Shown: one piece after another, positions 56,410-64,000 of the stretch | Layout: each line of letters opens with the position of its first letter | Numbering within the stretch: the first letter of the stretch is position 1 | Assembly: GCA_019634955.1 (NCBI GenBank) | Contig: JAHCAK010000001.1 | Coordinates: 124,001-188,000 of the forward strand | Length of the DNA: 64,000 bases | Source of the DNA: Burkholderiales bacterium | GTDB lineage: Bacteria > Pseudomonadota > Gammaproteobacteria > Burkholderiales > Usitatibacteraceae | Reading direction: 5' to 3' | Notes under the pieces: generated by a model | The model's input: only the letters and a program-made list of their open reading frames with translations | What the model was told of the DNA's origin: nothing | Database searches by the model: none | Made by a program: the position numbers and the translations under genes

Positions 56410-57942
56410 ATGCCGCCCATCCCCCACGAAACCGAACTGAAGCTCGTCCTCGCGCCGGGCGAGGGCGCGAAGGTCGCCGCCACCCCGCCGCTCGCCGGCG
56501 CCGAGGCCCGGCGCGCGCGCTACAGCGCGATCTATTTCGACACGCCCACGCGCGAGCTCTCGCGCCACGGGCTGGGGCTGCGCCTGCGCCGCGAAGGCCG
56601 CCACTGGCGCGTCACACTCAAGGCTTCCGGCAGCACGGCGGCGGGCCTGCACCAGCGCCCCGAGTGGGAGTACCCCGTGCCCGGCCCCGTCCTCGACCTC
56701 TCGCGCTTCGCCGGCACGCCGCTCGCGGAGCTGCCCGGGGCCGCCTCCCTGCACGAGCGCCTCGCGCCCACGGTGACGACGGAGTTCCGCCGAACGCGCT
56801 GGGTGCTCGAGCCGCAGCCGGGCGCGCGCCTGGAAGTGGCGCTGGACGAGGGCCGCATCGTCGCGCGCGGCCGCGAGCACCCCCTGGAGGAGCTGGAGAT
56901 CGAGGTGCTCGACGGTCCGGCCGCCGCCGCCTTCGACCTTGCCGAGGCGCTGGCGGCCCACCTGGCGCTTCGCCCCGAGCCGGCCTCCAAGCTCGCCCGC
57001 GGGCTGGAGCTCCTCGACTCGCCCCGCCCCCGTCCGGTGCACGCGGCGCAAGAGCCCGTCGACGAGGCCCCCGACGCGCGCGAGGCGGCGCGCCGCACCG
57101 CCGCCGCCTGCCTCGCGCACGCGCAGGCGAACGAGGCGGGCGTGCTCGATTCCCCCGACATCGAGTTCGTCCACCAGCTGCGGGTGGCGCTGCGCCGCCT
57201 GCGCTCGGCGTTGCGGCTCTTCGGGCCGGTGCTGCAGCCCGGCGAGGACGGGCCCTTCGCCGAGGACCTGCGCTGGGCGGCCGCGACGCTGGGCCGCTGC
57301 CGCGACTGGGACGTCTTCGTGACCGAGACCCTGCCGCCGCTCGCCGCCGCGCACGGGGATGCCGCCGTCGCCCGGGCCGTCCTCGCGCGTGCCCGTGCGC
57401 GCCAGCGCGACGCCCGGCGCGCCGCGCGCGAGGCCATCGTCTCGCCGCGCTACGGGCTCGCGATGATCCGGCTCTCCCGCTGGGTGAGCGCGCCCGCCGA
57501 GCCGCCGGAAGGCGCCGAGCCTCTCAAGGACTTCGCCTCGCGCAGCCTGCGCAAGGGCGCGCGGCGCGTGCGCGAGGGCGCGGGCGCCTTCGCCACGCTG
57601 GACGCCGCGGGTCGCCACCGCCTGCGCATCCTCGTGAAGCGCCAGCGCTACGCGGTGGAGTTCCTGGGCTCGCTCTTCCGCGCGCAGGCCGTGCGGCGCC
57701 ACGTGCGGGCGCTCTCGCGCGTGCAGGACGCGCTGGGCCTCGCCAACGACTGCGCCAACGCGCTGGCGCACGTGGCCGAGCTTTCCCCGCCCCCGGGCTT
57801 CCTCGAGTTCGCCCGCGGCTGGTTCGCCGCGCGCGAAGCCGCCGGGATCGAGGCTGCCGCGCGGGCGCTCGCCGCCGCGGCGAAGGAACGGCGCTTCTGG
57901 CGCCGCAAGCCGCCCGCGCCGCAGGCCCCGCCCGCCGCTTGA
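56410..57942 (+). CDS. CYTH and CHAD domain protein
   Basis: A 510-residue protein. The N-terminal CYTH domain starts HETELKLVL (ExExK-like motif) and has YFDTPTRELSRHGLGLRLRR and VTLKASG; such domains split inorganic triphosphate or related compounds. The C-terminal CHAD domain (about 215-500) has VHQLRVALRRLRSALRLF, CRDWDVF, and LRILVKRQRYAVEFL, basic histidine-rich helices known to bind polyphosphate. A polyphosphate-using kinase is encoded just downstream, which fits a shared polyphosphate role. Confidence 0.92.
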   Translation: MPPIPHETELKLVLAPGEGAKVAATPPLAGAEARRARYSAIYFDTPTRELSRHGLGLRLRREGRHWRVTLKASGSTAAGLHQRPEWEYPVPGPVLDLSRFAGTPLAELPGAASLHERLAPTVTTEFRRTRWVLEPQPGARLEVALDEGRIVARGREHPLEELEIEVLDGPAAAAFDLAEALAAHLALRPEPASKLARGLELLDSPRPRPVHAAQEPVDEAPDAREAARRTAAACLAHAQANEAGVLDSPDIEFVHQLRVALRRLRSALRLFGPVLQPGEDGPFAEDLRWAAATLGRCRDWDVFVTETLPPLAAAHGDAAVARAVLARARARQRDARRAAREAIVSPRYGLAMIRLSRWVSAPAEPPEGAEPLKDFASRSLRKGARRVREGAGAFATLDAAGRHRLRILVKRQRYAVEFLGSLFRAQAVRRHVRALSRVQDALGLANDCANALAHVAELSPPPGFLEFARGWFAAREAAGIEAAARALAAAAKERRFWRRKPPAPQAPPAA

Positions 57943-58007
57943 TCCAGAGCAATCGCCGCCCCGGGCCCGGTGGGAGACTGGATGGGCAAGCGCCGGCCGC
58001 CACCCCC

Positions 58008-58373
58008 ATGCGCATCGCCTCGCTCCCCGCCGTGTTCCTCCTCGCCGCCCTCGCCTGCGCCGGCGCCGCGGAGGCCGCCGACGCCGCGCGCGGAAAGACG
58101 CTCTACGAGTCCGGCTGCACCGGCTGCCACGCCGAGAGCGTCCACGGCCGCAAGCAGCGCGAGGCGAAGGACCTCGCGTCGCTTCGCGCCTGGGTGCGCC
58201 GCTGGAGCGCCAACACGGGGCTCAAGTGGACGGACGACGAGATCGCCGACGTCGCCGCCCACCTGAACCAGCGCTACTACCGCTTCGCCTGCCCGCCGGC
58301 CGACTGCAAGGCCACCGGCAGCCGCGAGGCGCCCGCCCCGCGGCTCGCGGCGTTGGACGCCCCGAACCGTTGA
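58008..58373 (+). CDS. Small exported c-type cytochrome
   Basis: A 121-residue protein with signal peptide (LPAVFLLAALACAGAAEAAD) and one heme site, CTGCH, in LYESGCTGCHAESVHG. A likely axial Met is absent from the usual place; the second half has NQRYYRFACPPADCK with two further cysteines. This small family is probably a soluble periplasmic electron carrier. It lies between the CYTH-CHAD and polyphosphate kinase genes with no overlap. Confidence 0.85.
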   Translation: MRIASLPAVFLLAALACAGAAEAADAARGKTLYESGCTGCHAESVHGRKQREAKDLASLRAWVRRWSANTGLKWTDDEIADVAAHLNQRYYRFACPPADCKATGSREAPAPRLAALDAPNR

Positions 58374-58415
58374 AGGTACCTTGAGGGGCGCCGCACCGCC
58401 CCGGGGAGAGACGCG

Positions 58416-59891
58416 ATGTTCGAATCCGCCGAGATCGGCCACAAGCTGACGAAGTCCGAGTACAAGCGCGAGGAGCCGAAGCTGCGCCAGGCGCTGCTCG
58501 CGGCGCAGTACGACCTGCTCGAGAACGGCAAGTTTCCGGTGATCATCCTCGTGAACGGCGTCGACGGCGCCGGCAAGGGCGAGACCGTGAACCTGTTCAA
58601 CGAGTGGATGGACCCGCGCCACATCCACACGCACGCCTTCGGCGCCATGGCCGACGCCGAGCGCGAGCACCCGGAGATGTGGCGCTTCTGGCGGGCGCTG
58701 CCGCCGAAAGGCCGCATCGGCATCCTCTTCGGCTCCTGGTACACCGACCCCATCCTCAAGCGCGTGATGGGGCACGAGAAGCGCGCCGTGTTCGAGCGCC
58801 GCCTCGAGCGCATCCGCCACCACGAGCGGATGCTCGCCGCCGAGGGCGCGCTCATCCTGAAGCTGTGGTTCCACCTCTCCAAGCCCGCGCAGAAGAAGCG
58901 CTTCAAGGACCTGCTCGCGTCGAAGAAGACGGCGTGGCGCGTGGGCCCCGGCGACTGGGAGCGCTGGAAGCACTACGACGAGTTCGTCGACGTGTGCGAG
59001 GACGCCCTGCGCGAGACGAGCACGGGCGAGGCGCCGTGGCAGGTGATCGAGGGCTCCGACCCGGAGTACCGCTCGCTCACCGCCGGCAAGCTCCTGCTCG
59101 AGGCGCTGCAGGCGCGGCTCAAGGGGACGGCGCCGAAGGTCTCGCCTCCCGCGCCCCCGCCGGCGCCGGCGATCGACCGGAAGAACATCCTCAACACGCT
59201 CGACTACTCGCGCGTGCTGAAGCCGAAGGAATACGACCGCCGCCTCGAGAAGGCCCAGGCGCGGCTGAACCAGCTCACCCGCGAGCGCAAGATGGAGGAG
59301 CGCTCGCTGGTGATGGTGTTCGAGGGCATGGACGCGGCCGGCAAGGGCAGCACCATCCGCCGCGTGACGCGCGCCATGGACGCGCGCTTCTACCGCGTGA
59401 TCCCGGTGGCCGCGCCCACCGACGAGGAGCGCGCGCAGCCCTACCTGTGGCGCTTCTGGCGGCACATCCCGGGCCACGGCAAGGCCGTCATCTTCGACCG
59501 CTCGTGGTACGGCCGCGTGCTGGTCGAGCGCGTCGAGGGCTTCTGCTCCGAGGCCGACTGGATGCGCGCCTACCACGAGATCAACGACTTCGAGGAGCAG
59601 CTCGAGGACGCGGGCGCGATCGTGGCCAAGTTCTGGATGGCGGTCACGCCGCAGGAGCAGCTGCGCCGCTTCAAGGAGCGCGAGAAGATCGCCTACAAGC
59701 GCTTCAAGATCACCGACGAGGACTGGCGCAACCGCAAGAAGTGGCCGCAGTACGAGCGCGCCATCTGCGACATGATCGCGCGCACCTCCACCGACACGGC
59801 GCCCTGGAATCTCGTGGCCGGCAACGACAAGCTGCACGCGCGCGTGACGGTCATCGAGACGCTCTGCGACCTGGTCGAGTCGCGCCTGTGA
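58416..59891 (+). CDS. pap: Polyphosphate:AMP phosphotransferase (two PPK2 domains)
   Basis: A 491-residue protein with two PPK2 domains in tandem, the arrangement of Pap, which makes ADP from AMP and polyphosphate. Domain one has Walker A NGVDGAGKGETVNLF (near residue 48) and LFGSWYTDPIL. Domain two has FEGMDAAGKGSTIRRV (near 305), the lid-type segment IFDRSWYGRVLVERVEGF, and RFKEREKIAYKRFKITDEDW. Both P-loops look intact, although only the second is usually catalytic in this class. A GTG-started MscS gene follows after seven bases. Confidence 0.9.
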   Translation: MFESAEIGHKLTKSEYKREEPKLRQALLAAQYDLLENGKFPVIILVNGVDGAGKGETVNLFNEWMDPRHIHTHAFGAMADAEREHPEMWRFWRALPPKGRIGILFGSWYTDPILKRVMGHEKRAVFERRLERIRHHERMLAAEGALILKLWFHLSKPAQKKRFKDLLASKKTAWRVGPGDWERWKHYDEFVDVCEDALRETSTGEAPWQVIEGSDPEYRSLTAGKLLLEALQARLKGTAPKVSPPAPPPAPAIDRKNILNTLDYSRVLKPKEYDRRLEKAQARLNQLTRERKMEERSLVMVFEGMDAAGKGSTIRRVTRAMDARFYRVIPVAAPTDEERAQPYLWRFWRHIPGHGKAVIFDRSWYGRVLVERVEGFCSEADWMRAYHEINDFEEQLEDAGAIVAKFWMAVTPQEQLRRFKEREKIAYKRFKITDEDWRNRKKWPQYERAICDMIARTSTDTAPWNLVAGNDKLHARVTVIETLCDLVESRL

Positions 59892-59898
59892 GGCGCGC

Positions 59899-61407
59899 GT
59901 GAGCGCGACGAGCCTCTTCCGCGCGGAGGTCGCCACCGCGATGGCGGTGGCGCTGGCGCTGGGGGTGCTGCTCCTCGCCATCCGCCCGAAGGACCGCGCG
60001 AGCACCCGCAACGCCCTGGTGCTGCTCGTCGTGTGCGCCGTCGCCGGGGCGGCCGACACGCTGGTCGGTTCCATGGGCGCGCGCTCCTTCGCCGGGATCC
60101 TCGCCGACGCCTCCACGGTGCTCGCGGGGGTCGTGCTCATCCGCCTGGTGGGCATCCTCGTCTTCCGCGTGCTGCTGCCCGCCGTGCGCGTGAGCCCGGC
60201 GCGCATCGTCGAGGACCTGGTCACCGCCGCGCTCATGATCGCGTGGGGGCTCGTGTGGCTGCGGGTGGCGGGCGTCGACCTCGGCAGCCTCATCACCACC
60301 TCGGCCGTCATCACCGGCGTCGTCGCCTTCTCGATGCAGGAGACGCTCGGCAACATCCTCGGCGGCGTCGTGCTGCAGCTCGACCAGTCGGTGCGCGTGG
60401 GCGACTGGATGAAGGTGGACGACACGAGCGGCATCGTGGTGGAGATCCGCTGGCGCTACACGGCCGTCGAGACCCGCAACAGGGAGACGGTCGTCATCCC
60501 CAACGGCTGGCTGGTGAAGAACCGCTTCACGATCGTGGGCTCGCGCGCCGACCGCTCGCCCCTGTGGCGGCGCTGGCTGTGGTTCGAGCTGGACGTCGCG
60601 CACCCGCCCATCCGCGTCTGCGAGATCCTCGTGAAGAGCGTGACCGACGCGGACATCCCCCACGTCGCGCGCGACCCGGCTCCCAGCGCCGTCCTCATGA
60701 AGGTGGAGCACGGGATCGGCCGCTACGCGCTGCGCTACTTCCTCGACGACCCGCGGCCCGACGACGTGACGGACTCGGTGGTGCGCGCGCACGCGATGGC
60801 CTCCCTCACGCGCCACGGCATCCCCATCGCCTCGCCGCGCGAGGAGCGCCTGCTCGTCAAGGACAACGAGGCGCACCGGGCGGCCCAGCGCGCGGAGGGG
60901 CTCGCGCGCCGGCAGGCCGCGCTCGCGAAGGTGGACCTCTTCGCCGCGCTCTCCGAGGACGAGCGGGCGGAGCTTGCCGGGCACCTGGTCGACGCGCCGT
61001 TCGTGCGGGGCGACACGATCACGCGCCAGGGGGCCGTCGCGCACTGGCTCTACCTCATCGTGAGCGGCGAGGCGGACGTGTGGCACGAGGCCGGCGGCGA
61101 GCGCACCCACGTGGCCACGCTGCTGGCGGGCAACGTCTTCGGCGAGATGGGGATGATGACCGGCGAGCCGCGCCGCGCCACGATCACCGCGCGCACCGAC
61201 ATCGAGTGCTACCGGCTCGACAAGGCGGGCTTCGAGAAGGTGCTGCGCTCGCGGCCCGACATCGCCGGCGAGATGTCGCGGGTCCTCGCCGCGCGGCAGT
61301 CCGAGCTCACCGACCGGCGCGAGGCCGCCGGCGCGGGCGCCCGGCGCGACACCCATGGCGAGGACATCCTCGCGCGCATCCGCAGCTTCTTCGGCCTGGC
61401 GGACTAG
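59899..61407 (+). CDS. MscS-type channel with cyclic nucleotide-binding domain
   Basis: A 502-residue membrane protein starting at GTG. It has about four membrane helices, the last with the MscS pore-like stretch SAVITGVVAFSMQETLGNILGGVVL. A beta domain follows (VRVGDWMKVDDTSGIVVEI, RNRETVVIPNGWLV). From about residue 365 comes a cNMP-binding domain with GNVFGEMGMMTGEPRRATITA, which keeps the Glu and Arg that bind the cyclic nucleotide phosphate. Such channels open with cAMP rather than tension alone. A CRP-like DNA site lies 0.4 kb downstream. Confidence 0.92.
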   Translation: MSATSLFRAEVATAMAVALALGVLLLAIRPKDRASTRNALVLLVVCAVAGAADTLVGSMGARSFAGILADASTVLAGVVLIRLVGILVFRVLLPAVRVSPARIVEDLVTAALMIAWGLVWLRVAGVDLGSLITTSAVITGVVAFSMQETLGNILGGVVLQLDQSVRVGDWMKVDDTSGIVVEIRWRYTAVETRNRETVVIPNGWLVKNRFTIVGSRADRSPLWRRWLWFELDVAHPPIRVCEILVKSVTDADIPHVARDPAPSAVLMKVEHGIGRYALRYFLDDPRPDDVTDSVVRAHAMASLTRHGIPIASPREERLLVKDNEAHRAAQRAEGLARRQAALAKVDLFAALSEDERAELAGHLVDAPFVRGDTITRQGAVAHWLYLIVSGEADVWHEAGGERTHVATLLAGNVFGEMGMMTGEPRRATITARTDIECYRLDKAGFEKVLRSRPDIAGEMSRVLAARQSELTDRREAAGAGARRDTHGEDILARIRSFFGLAD

Positions 61408-61416
61408 GATCGGAAC

Positions 61417-61839
61417 CTAGTCCGCGAGGGCGAGGCGGATGCGGTTGCGGCCGAAGACGTAGGCGTAGTCGGTCTCGGTCGTGAGGCCATGGGCGAGGAG
61501 CACGCCCAGCCCCCCCTCCCGCCGCGTGTCCGCCAGGGCCTCGAGCATCTCGCGCGTGGAAGGCGCGAAAGGGTTGAAGGGCGCGGCGCGGTCCTCGTAG
61601 GCCACGCGCACCTTGCCCCCCTGTGCCGAGAGCGTGATCCACACCGGCGCTTCGGAGCCGCCACGGTGCCCGTGCTTGACGGTGTTGAGGAAGAGCTCCT
61701 CGATCACGAGGTTCAGCTTGAGGCAGGACTGGCGCTCCACCCCCGCTTCCCGGCAGAAGCTCTCGAGGAAGTCCCGGGCGCCCCGCAAGGCCTCCAGGCG
61801 GGACGGAAACATGCCGATTCGCGTTGTGATCGCGTTCAC
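61417..61839 (-). CDS. RsbW-like anti-sigma regulatory factor (serine kinase)
   Basis: A 140-residue ATP-binding protein of the GHKL kinase superfamily. N-box CLKLNLVIEELFLNTVKHGH, a loop AYEDRAAPFNPFAPSTREM, and the G2-like segment RREGGLGVLLAHGLT. Length and motifs match RsbW/SpoIIAB-type serine kinases of partner-switching systems. The start is uncertain: a GTG at 61839 has GGGGAGG very close upstream, while the ATG at 61812 would free the CRP-like site from coding sequence. It converges on the channel gene and is grouped with a SpoIIE phosphatase at 62967. Confidence 0.85.
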   Translation of the reverse strand: MNAITTRIGMFPSRLEALRGARDFLESFCREAGVERQSCLKLNLVIEELFLNTVKHGHRGGSEAPVWITLSAQGGKVRVAYEDRAAPFNPFAPSTREMLEALADTRREGGLGVLLAHGLTTETDYAYVFGRNRIRLALAD

Positions 61840-61840
61840 A
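61825..61840. promoter_or_regulatory. CRP/Vfr-like binding site
   Basis: TGTGA, six bases, TCACA, a perfect match to the CRP half-sites. The centre is near 61832.5. A weak -10 (TATAGA at 61860-61865) for the FecR-domain gene puts the site near -40, the usual class II position. No CRP gene is in the window. Confidence 0.5.
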
Positions 61841-61905
61841 GCCTCCCCTTTTGGGGCATTATAGAGTGGATCCGCCGGCGGCTTTCCGCCAAAAGGAGCG
61901 TTGTC

Positions 61906-62361
61906 ATGCGCAAATCGTGGATTCTCGTGCTGGCCCTCGCGGCCGCGGCCCCCGCCGTGGCGAGCGACATCGGCCAGGTCAAGGTCGCCAAGGGCGCGGT
62001 TCAGGTCGAGCGCGAGGGCAAGCGCGTGGCGGCCACGGTCGGCATGCCGGTGCGCACGGCCGACGTCCTGGTCACCGGCGCCGACGGCTCGGCGGGCATC
62101 ACCTTCTCGGACAACAGCCTCGTCTCCGTGGGTCCGAACAGCGTCTTCGCCATCGACAAGTATCGCTTCGACTCGACCACCCACGCCGGCGAGTTCGAGG
62201 GGTCGCTGCGCAAGGGCAAGCTCGCGGCCGTCTCCGGCAAGATGGTGAAGCAGACGCCCGAGTCGATGAGGATCCGCACGCCGTCCTCCGTGATGGCGGT
62301 GCGCGGCACCGAACTCGTGGTCGAGGTGAAGGAACCCGCCGCGGCTCCCGCCACCCGCTGA
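61906..62361 (+). CDS. FecR-domain exported protein
   Basis: A 151-residue protein with signal peptide (WILVLALAAAAPAVAS) and one FecR domain: VQVEREGKRVAATVGMPVRTADVLVTGADGSAGITFSD (about 27-64), SLVSVGPNSVFAIDKYRF and IRTPSSVMAVRGTELVVEV. It lacks the cytoplasmic and membrane parts of iron-transport FecR, so it is a soluble periplasmic form found with OmpA and partner-switch genes. AAGGAG lies eight bases upstream. The OmpA lipoprotein gene follows 13 bases after the stop. Confidence 0.88.
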   Translation: MRKSWILVLALAAAAPAVASDIGQVKVAKGAVQVEREGKRVAATVGMPVRTADVLVTGADGSAGITFSDNSLVSVGPNSVFAIDKYRFDSTTHAGEFEGSLRKGKLAAVSGKMVKQTPESMRIRTPSSVMAVRGTELVVEVKEPAAAPATR

Positions 62362-62374
62362 CCCCGCACGCCCG

Positions 62375-62980
62375 ATGCGCCTCGCGGCCGCCGCCCTGGT
62401 CCTCGCCGCCGCGGGTTGCGCGGAGCCCGTCGCCCGGGCCCCGGTCGGGCCAGAGCTCTTCGCCGTGATCCCCGGCCCGGACGGGCACGTGGGCGCGATC
62501 GTCGTGAGGAGCGGGGGCACGGAGGGCACGCTCGACCGCGCGTACGCCGCCCGGCGCATCGCGGCCGACGGCACCGCGGGCCCCGCCACGCTCTCGCCGG
62601 AGGAAGTGAGGCGCGAGTTCGGCGGCACGCTCGAGGCGCTGCCGGGCCGCCCGGCCTCCTTCACGCTCTACTTCCTCGAGGGCAAGGACGAGTTGACGCC
62701 GGCCTCGCGCGTGGAACTCGAGAAGGTCTTCGCGGAACTCAAGCGCCGCCCCGCGCCCGACATCGTCGTGATCGGGCACACCGACACGGTCGGCAACCTC
62801 GCATTCAACGACAAGCTCTCGCTCGCCCGCGCGCAGCGCCTGCGCGAGATGATGATCGAGCTGGGCATACCGTCCGAGCGCATCCAGGCGGCCGGGCGGG
62901 GCAAGCGCGAGCTGCTCGTCGCCACCGACGACAACACGCCGGAGCCGCGCAACCGCCGCGTCGAGATCAGCGTGCGCTGA
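62375..62980 (+). CDS. OmpA-family lipoprotein
   Basis: A 201-residue lipoprotein. The lipobox LAAAGC places the lipidated cysteine at residue 15. The C-terminal OmpA domain (about 100-201) starts SFTLYFLEGKDELTPAS and includes VIGHTDTVGNLAFNDKLSLARAQ (split in two motifs) and RNRRVEISV, the peptidoglycan-binding residues. It should tether the outer membrane to the cell wall. It ends 14 bases into the convergent SpoIIE gene. Confidence 0.9.
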   Translation: MRLAAAALVLAAAGCAEPVARAPVGPELFAVIPGPDGHVGAIVVRSGGTEGTLDRAYAARRIAADGTAGPATLSPEEVRREFGGTLEALPGRPASFTLYFLEGKDELTPASRVELEKVFAELKRRPAPDIVVIGHTDTVGNLAFNDKLSLARAQRLREMMIELGIPSERIQAAGRGKRELLVATDDNTPEPRNRRVEISVR

Positions 62981-64000
62981 CGGCGGCCTGCGGGCCGTTC
63001 CAGCGGATCGCGAGCAGCGTCAGGTCGTCCGCGGGTTCCGCTTCCCCCGAGAATCGACGAACGTCGTCGCGCACGCGTTCGACGATGGCCTGCGCCGCGG
63101 GCTCGTCGCCCAGCCAGGCGAGCGAGGTGCGAAGCCGCTCCGCGCCGAAGAACTCCTTGCGCGCGTTCATGGCCTCCGTGGCGCCGTCGGAGAGCGCGAG
63201 CAGCCATTCGCCCCGCGCGAGCGTCCTCGCCGTCGTGGGATAGGCATAGGTGTCGAGCACGCACAGCGGCGGCCCGCCGGAGGCGTCGAGGCGCTCCGGC
63301 TGCCCGCGCGGCTGGTGCGACCAGGCGGGCTCGTGGCCGGCGTTGGCGTACTCGATGCCGCCCGACTCAAGGTCCAGCACCGCCGCGAGCGCGGTGACGA
63401 AGAGCGACTCCGGGTTCTCGCGGTGGATCTCGTCCTGCGCGCGCGCGAGCACGCCGCCCACGGAGCCCTCGACCGTGAGCGCCGCGCTCTTGATGATGGA
63501 CTTGACCGACGCCATGAAGAGCGAGGCGGGCAGGCCCTTGCCCGAGACGTCGGCCACCACGATGAAAAGGCGCCGGTCGTCGAGCATGAAGCAGTCGTAG
63601 AAGTCGCCGCCGACGGTGCGCGCGGGCTCGAGGAGCGCGGCGACGTCGACGCGCCGCTCGTCCGCGAGCACCTCCGCCGGATCCGGGAGCAGCCCCATCT
63701 GGATGCGCTTGGCGGCGTCGAGCTCGCCCGCCATCCGCGCGGCCTGCTCGCGCAGCTGCTGGCGCTGGCGCTGCGCCTCGGCGAGCGAGCCCGCCTGCAT
63801 CACGCCGAAGACGGCCGCCGCCCCCAGCGCCGGCGCGACCGGATCGAAGAGCAGGCCGAAGGCGCGGAACGCCACCGCGGCGCCTGCCACGAGAAGGACG
63901 ACGCCGGCGCCGAGGAGCGCCGCCGACCGGGTGGCGTTGGTGCGCGGAACGAGGACGAAGAGAGCCAGCCCGAAGGCCACGAGGAGCGCCGCCTCGATGC
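62967..64000 (-). CDS. SpoIIE-type PP2C phosphatase with membrane sensor part (cut by window edge)
   Basis: At least 344 C-terminal residues of a larger protein; the frame is open to the window end. Hydrophobic helices (VAFGLALFVLVP, AALLGAGVVLLVAGAAVAF) followed by LLFDPVAPALGAAAVFG resemble the end of a CHASE2 sensor. Then comes a coiled linker (AEAQRQRQQLREQAARMAG) and a PPM phosphatase: PARTVGGDFYDCF, VVADVSGKGLPASLFMAS, YANAGHEPA, ALSDGATEAMN and DDLTLLAI carry the metal-binding aspartates. It probably removes phosphate from an anti-anti-sigma protein acting with the RsbW-like kinase nearby; no STAS gene is in view. Confidence 0.88.
   Translation of the reverse strand, partial: IEAALLVAFGLALFVLVPRTNATRSAALLGAGVVLLVAGAAVAFRAFGLLFDPVAPALGAAAVFGVMQAGSLAEAQRQRQQLREQAARMAGELDAAKRIQMGLLPDPAEVLADERRVDVAALLEPARTVGGDFYDCFMLDDRRLFIVVADVSGKGLPASLFMASVKSIIKSAALTVEGSVGGVLARAQDEIHRENPESLFVTALAAVLDLESGGIEYANAGHEPAWSHQPRGQPERLDASGGPPLCVLDTYAYPTTARTLARGEWLLALSDGATEAMNARKEFFGAERLRTSLAWLGDEPAAQAIVERVRDDVRRFSGEAEPADDLTLLAIRWNGPQAAVSAR

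Noticed and set aside
58373-58382. Palindrome AAGGTACCTT before the pap gene
   Set aside because: Only ten bases long and overlapping the stop of the cytochrome gene; likely chance.

Overview
The window is very GC-rich (roughly 70%), gene-dense DNA, most likely from a betaproteobacterium. The clues are a Bug/TctC-type binding protein, a BPSS1780-type membrane protein, the order rpsP-rimM-trmD-rplS, ffh next to a ccsA-like gene and a CorC-type gene, and many 4-base ATGA/GTGA stop-start overlaps. I see no rRNA, tRNA, CRISPR array, transposase or phage gene. No stretch over 300 bases lacks a gene.

Left end (1-2756): polysaccharide glycosyltransferases, the first cut by the window edge. Next (2876-8902) is the most unusual region, a compact secretion locus for double-glycine leader peptides. 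It has four small precursor genes, two different CPBP-family membrane proteases each directly downstream of one of two paralogous precursors, a HlyD-type adaptor, and an ABC transporter with an intact C39 leader peptidase. It looks like an uncharacterised microcin or secreted-peptide system with a duplicated peptide+CPBP cassette.

Middle (8935-22794): a Bug protein with a coupled small barrel-like protein and a divergent LysR regulator; an AbiE-like toxin-antitoxin pair with an operator-embedded, apparently leaderless promoter; then housekeeping genes (EamA transporter, sulfurtransferase, S9 peptidase, PlsY, FolB, YbaK, XerD, Ogt). The stretch 20174-28455 reads as a candidate sulfolactate-degradation operon: SuyA/SuyB-like lyase subunits, a fused TRAP permease, an Ldh2-family dehydrogenase and a TauE/SafE exporter. 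A divergent GntR regulator has a candidate operator on the suyA-like promoter. A 52-bp inverted repeat element sits between the two lyase genes.

28460-45058: an AEC carrier, a zinc metallopeptidase, a decayed caspase-like pseudogene, a TetR-controlled YbhGFSR-type drug efflux operon, the rpsP-rimM-trmD-rplS operon, an orphan branched-chain-amino-acid-type binding protein, an M20 peptidase, ffh, a cytochrome c assembly protein and a CorC-like protein.

45065-53214 is an eight-gene, tightly coupled operon on the minus strand: ArsS-type radical SAM protein, phosphoesterase, VTT+flavoprotein disulfide reductase, DUF547, TIGR04283 and TIGR04282 glycosyltransferases, DUF3047 and a flavoprotein. It matches the gene set called arsenosugar biosynthesis, but I see no arsM. 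53334-55220 holds an ECF sigma factor, an anti-sigma factor whose C-terminal half looks DsrE-like, and a secreted DsrE-like protein. Two divergent promoters there share GGGAATA-N16-CGTC. The right end carries kynA, a polyphosphate-linked group (CYTH-CHAD, cytochrome c, two-domain PPK2 enzyme), an MscS channel with a cyclic-nucleotide domain, and a partner-switching group (RsbW-like kinase, FecR protein, OmpA lipoprotein, SpoIIE phosphatase cut by the window end).
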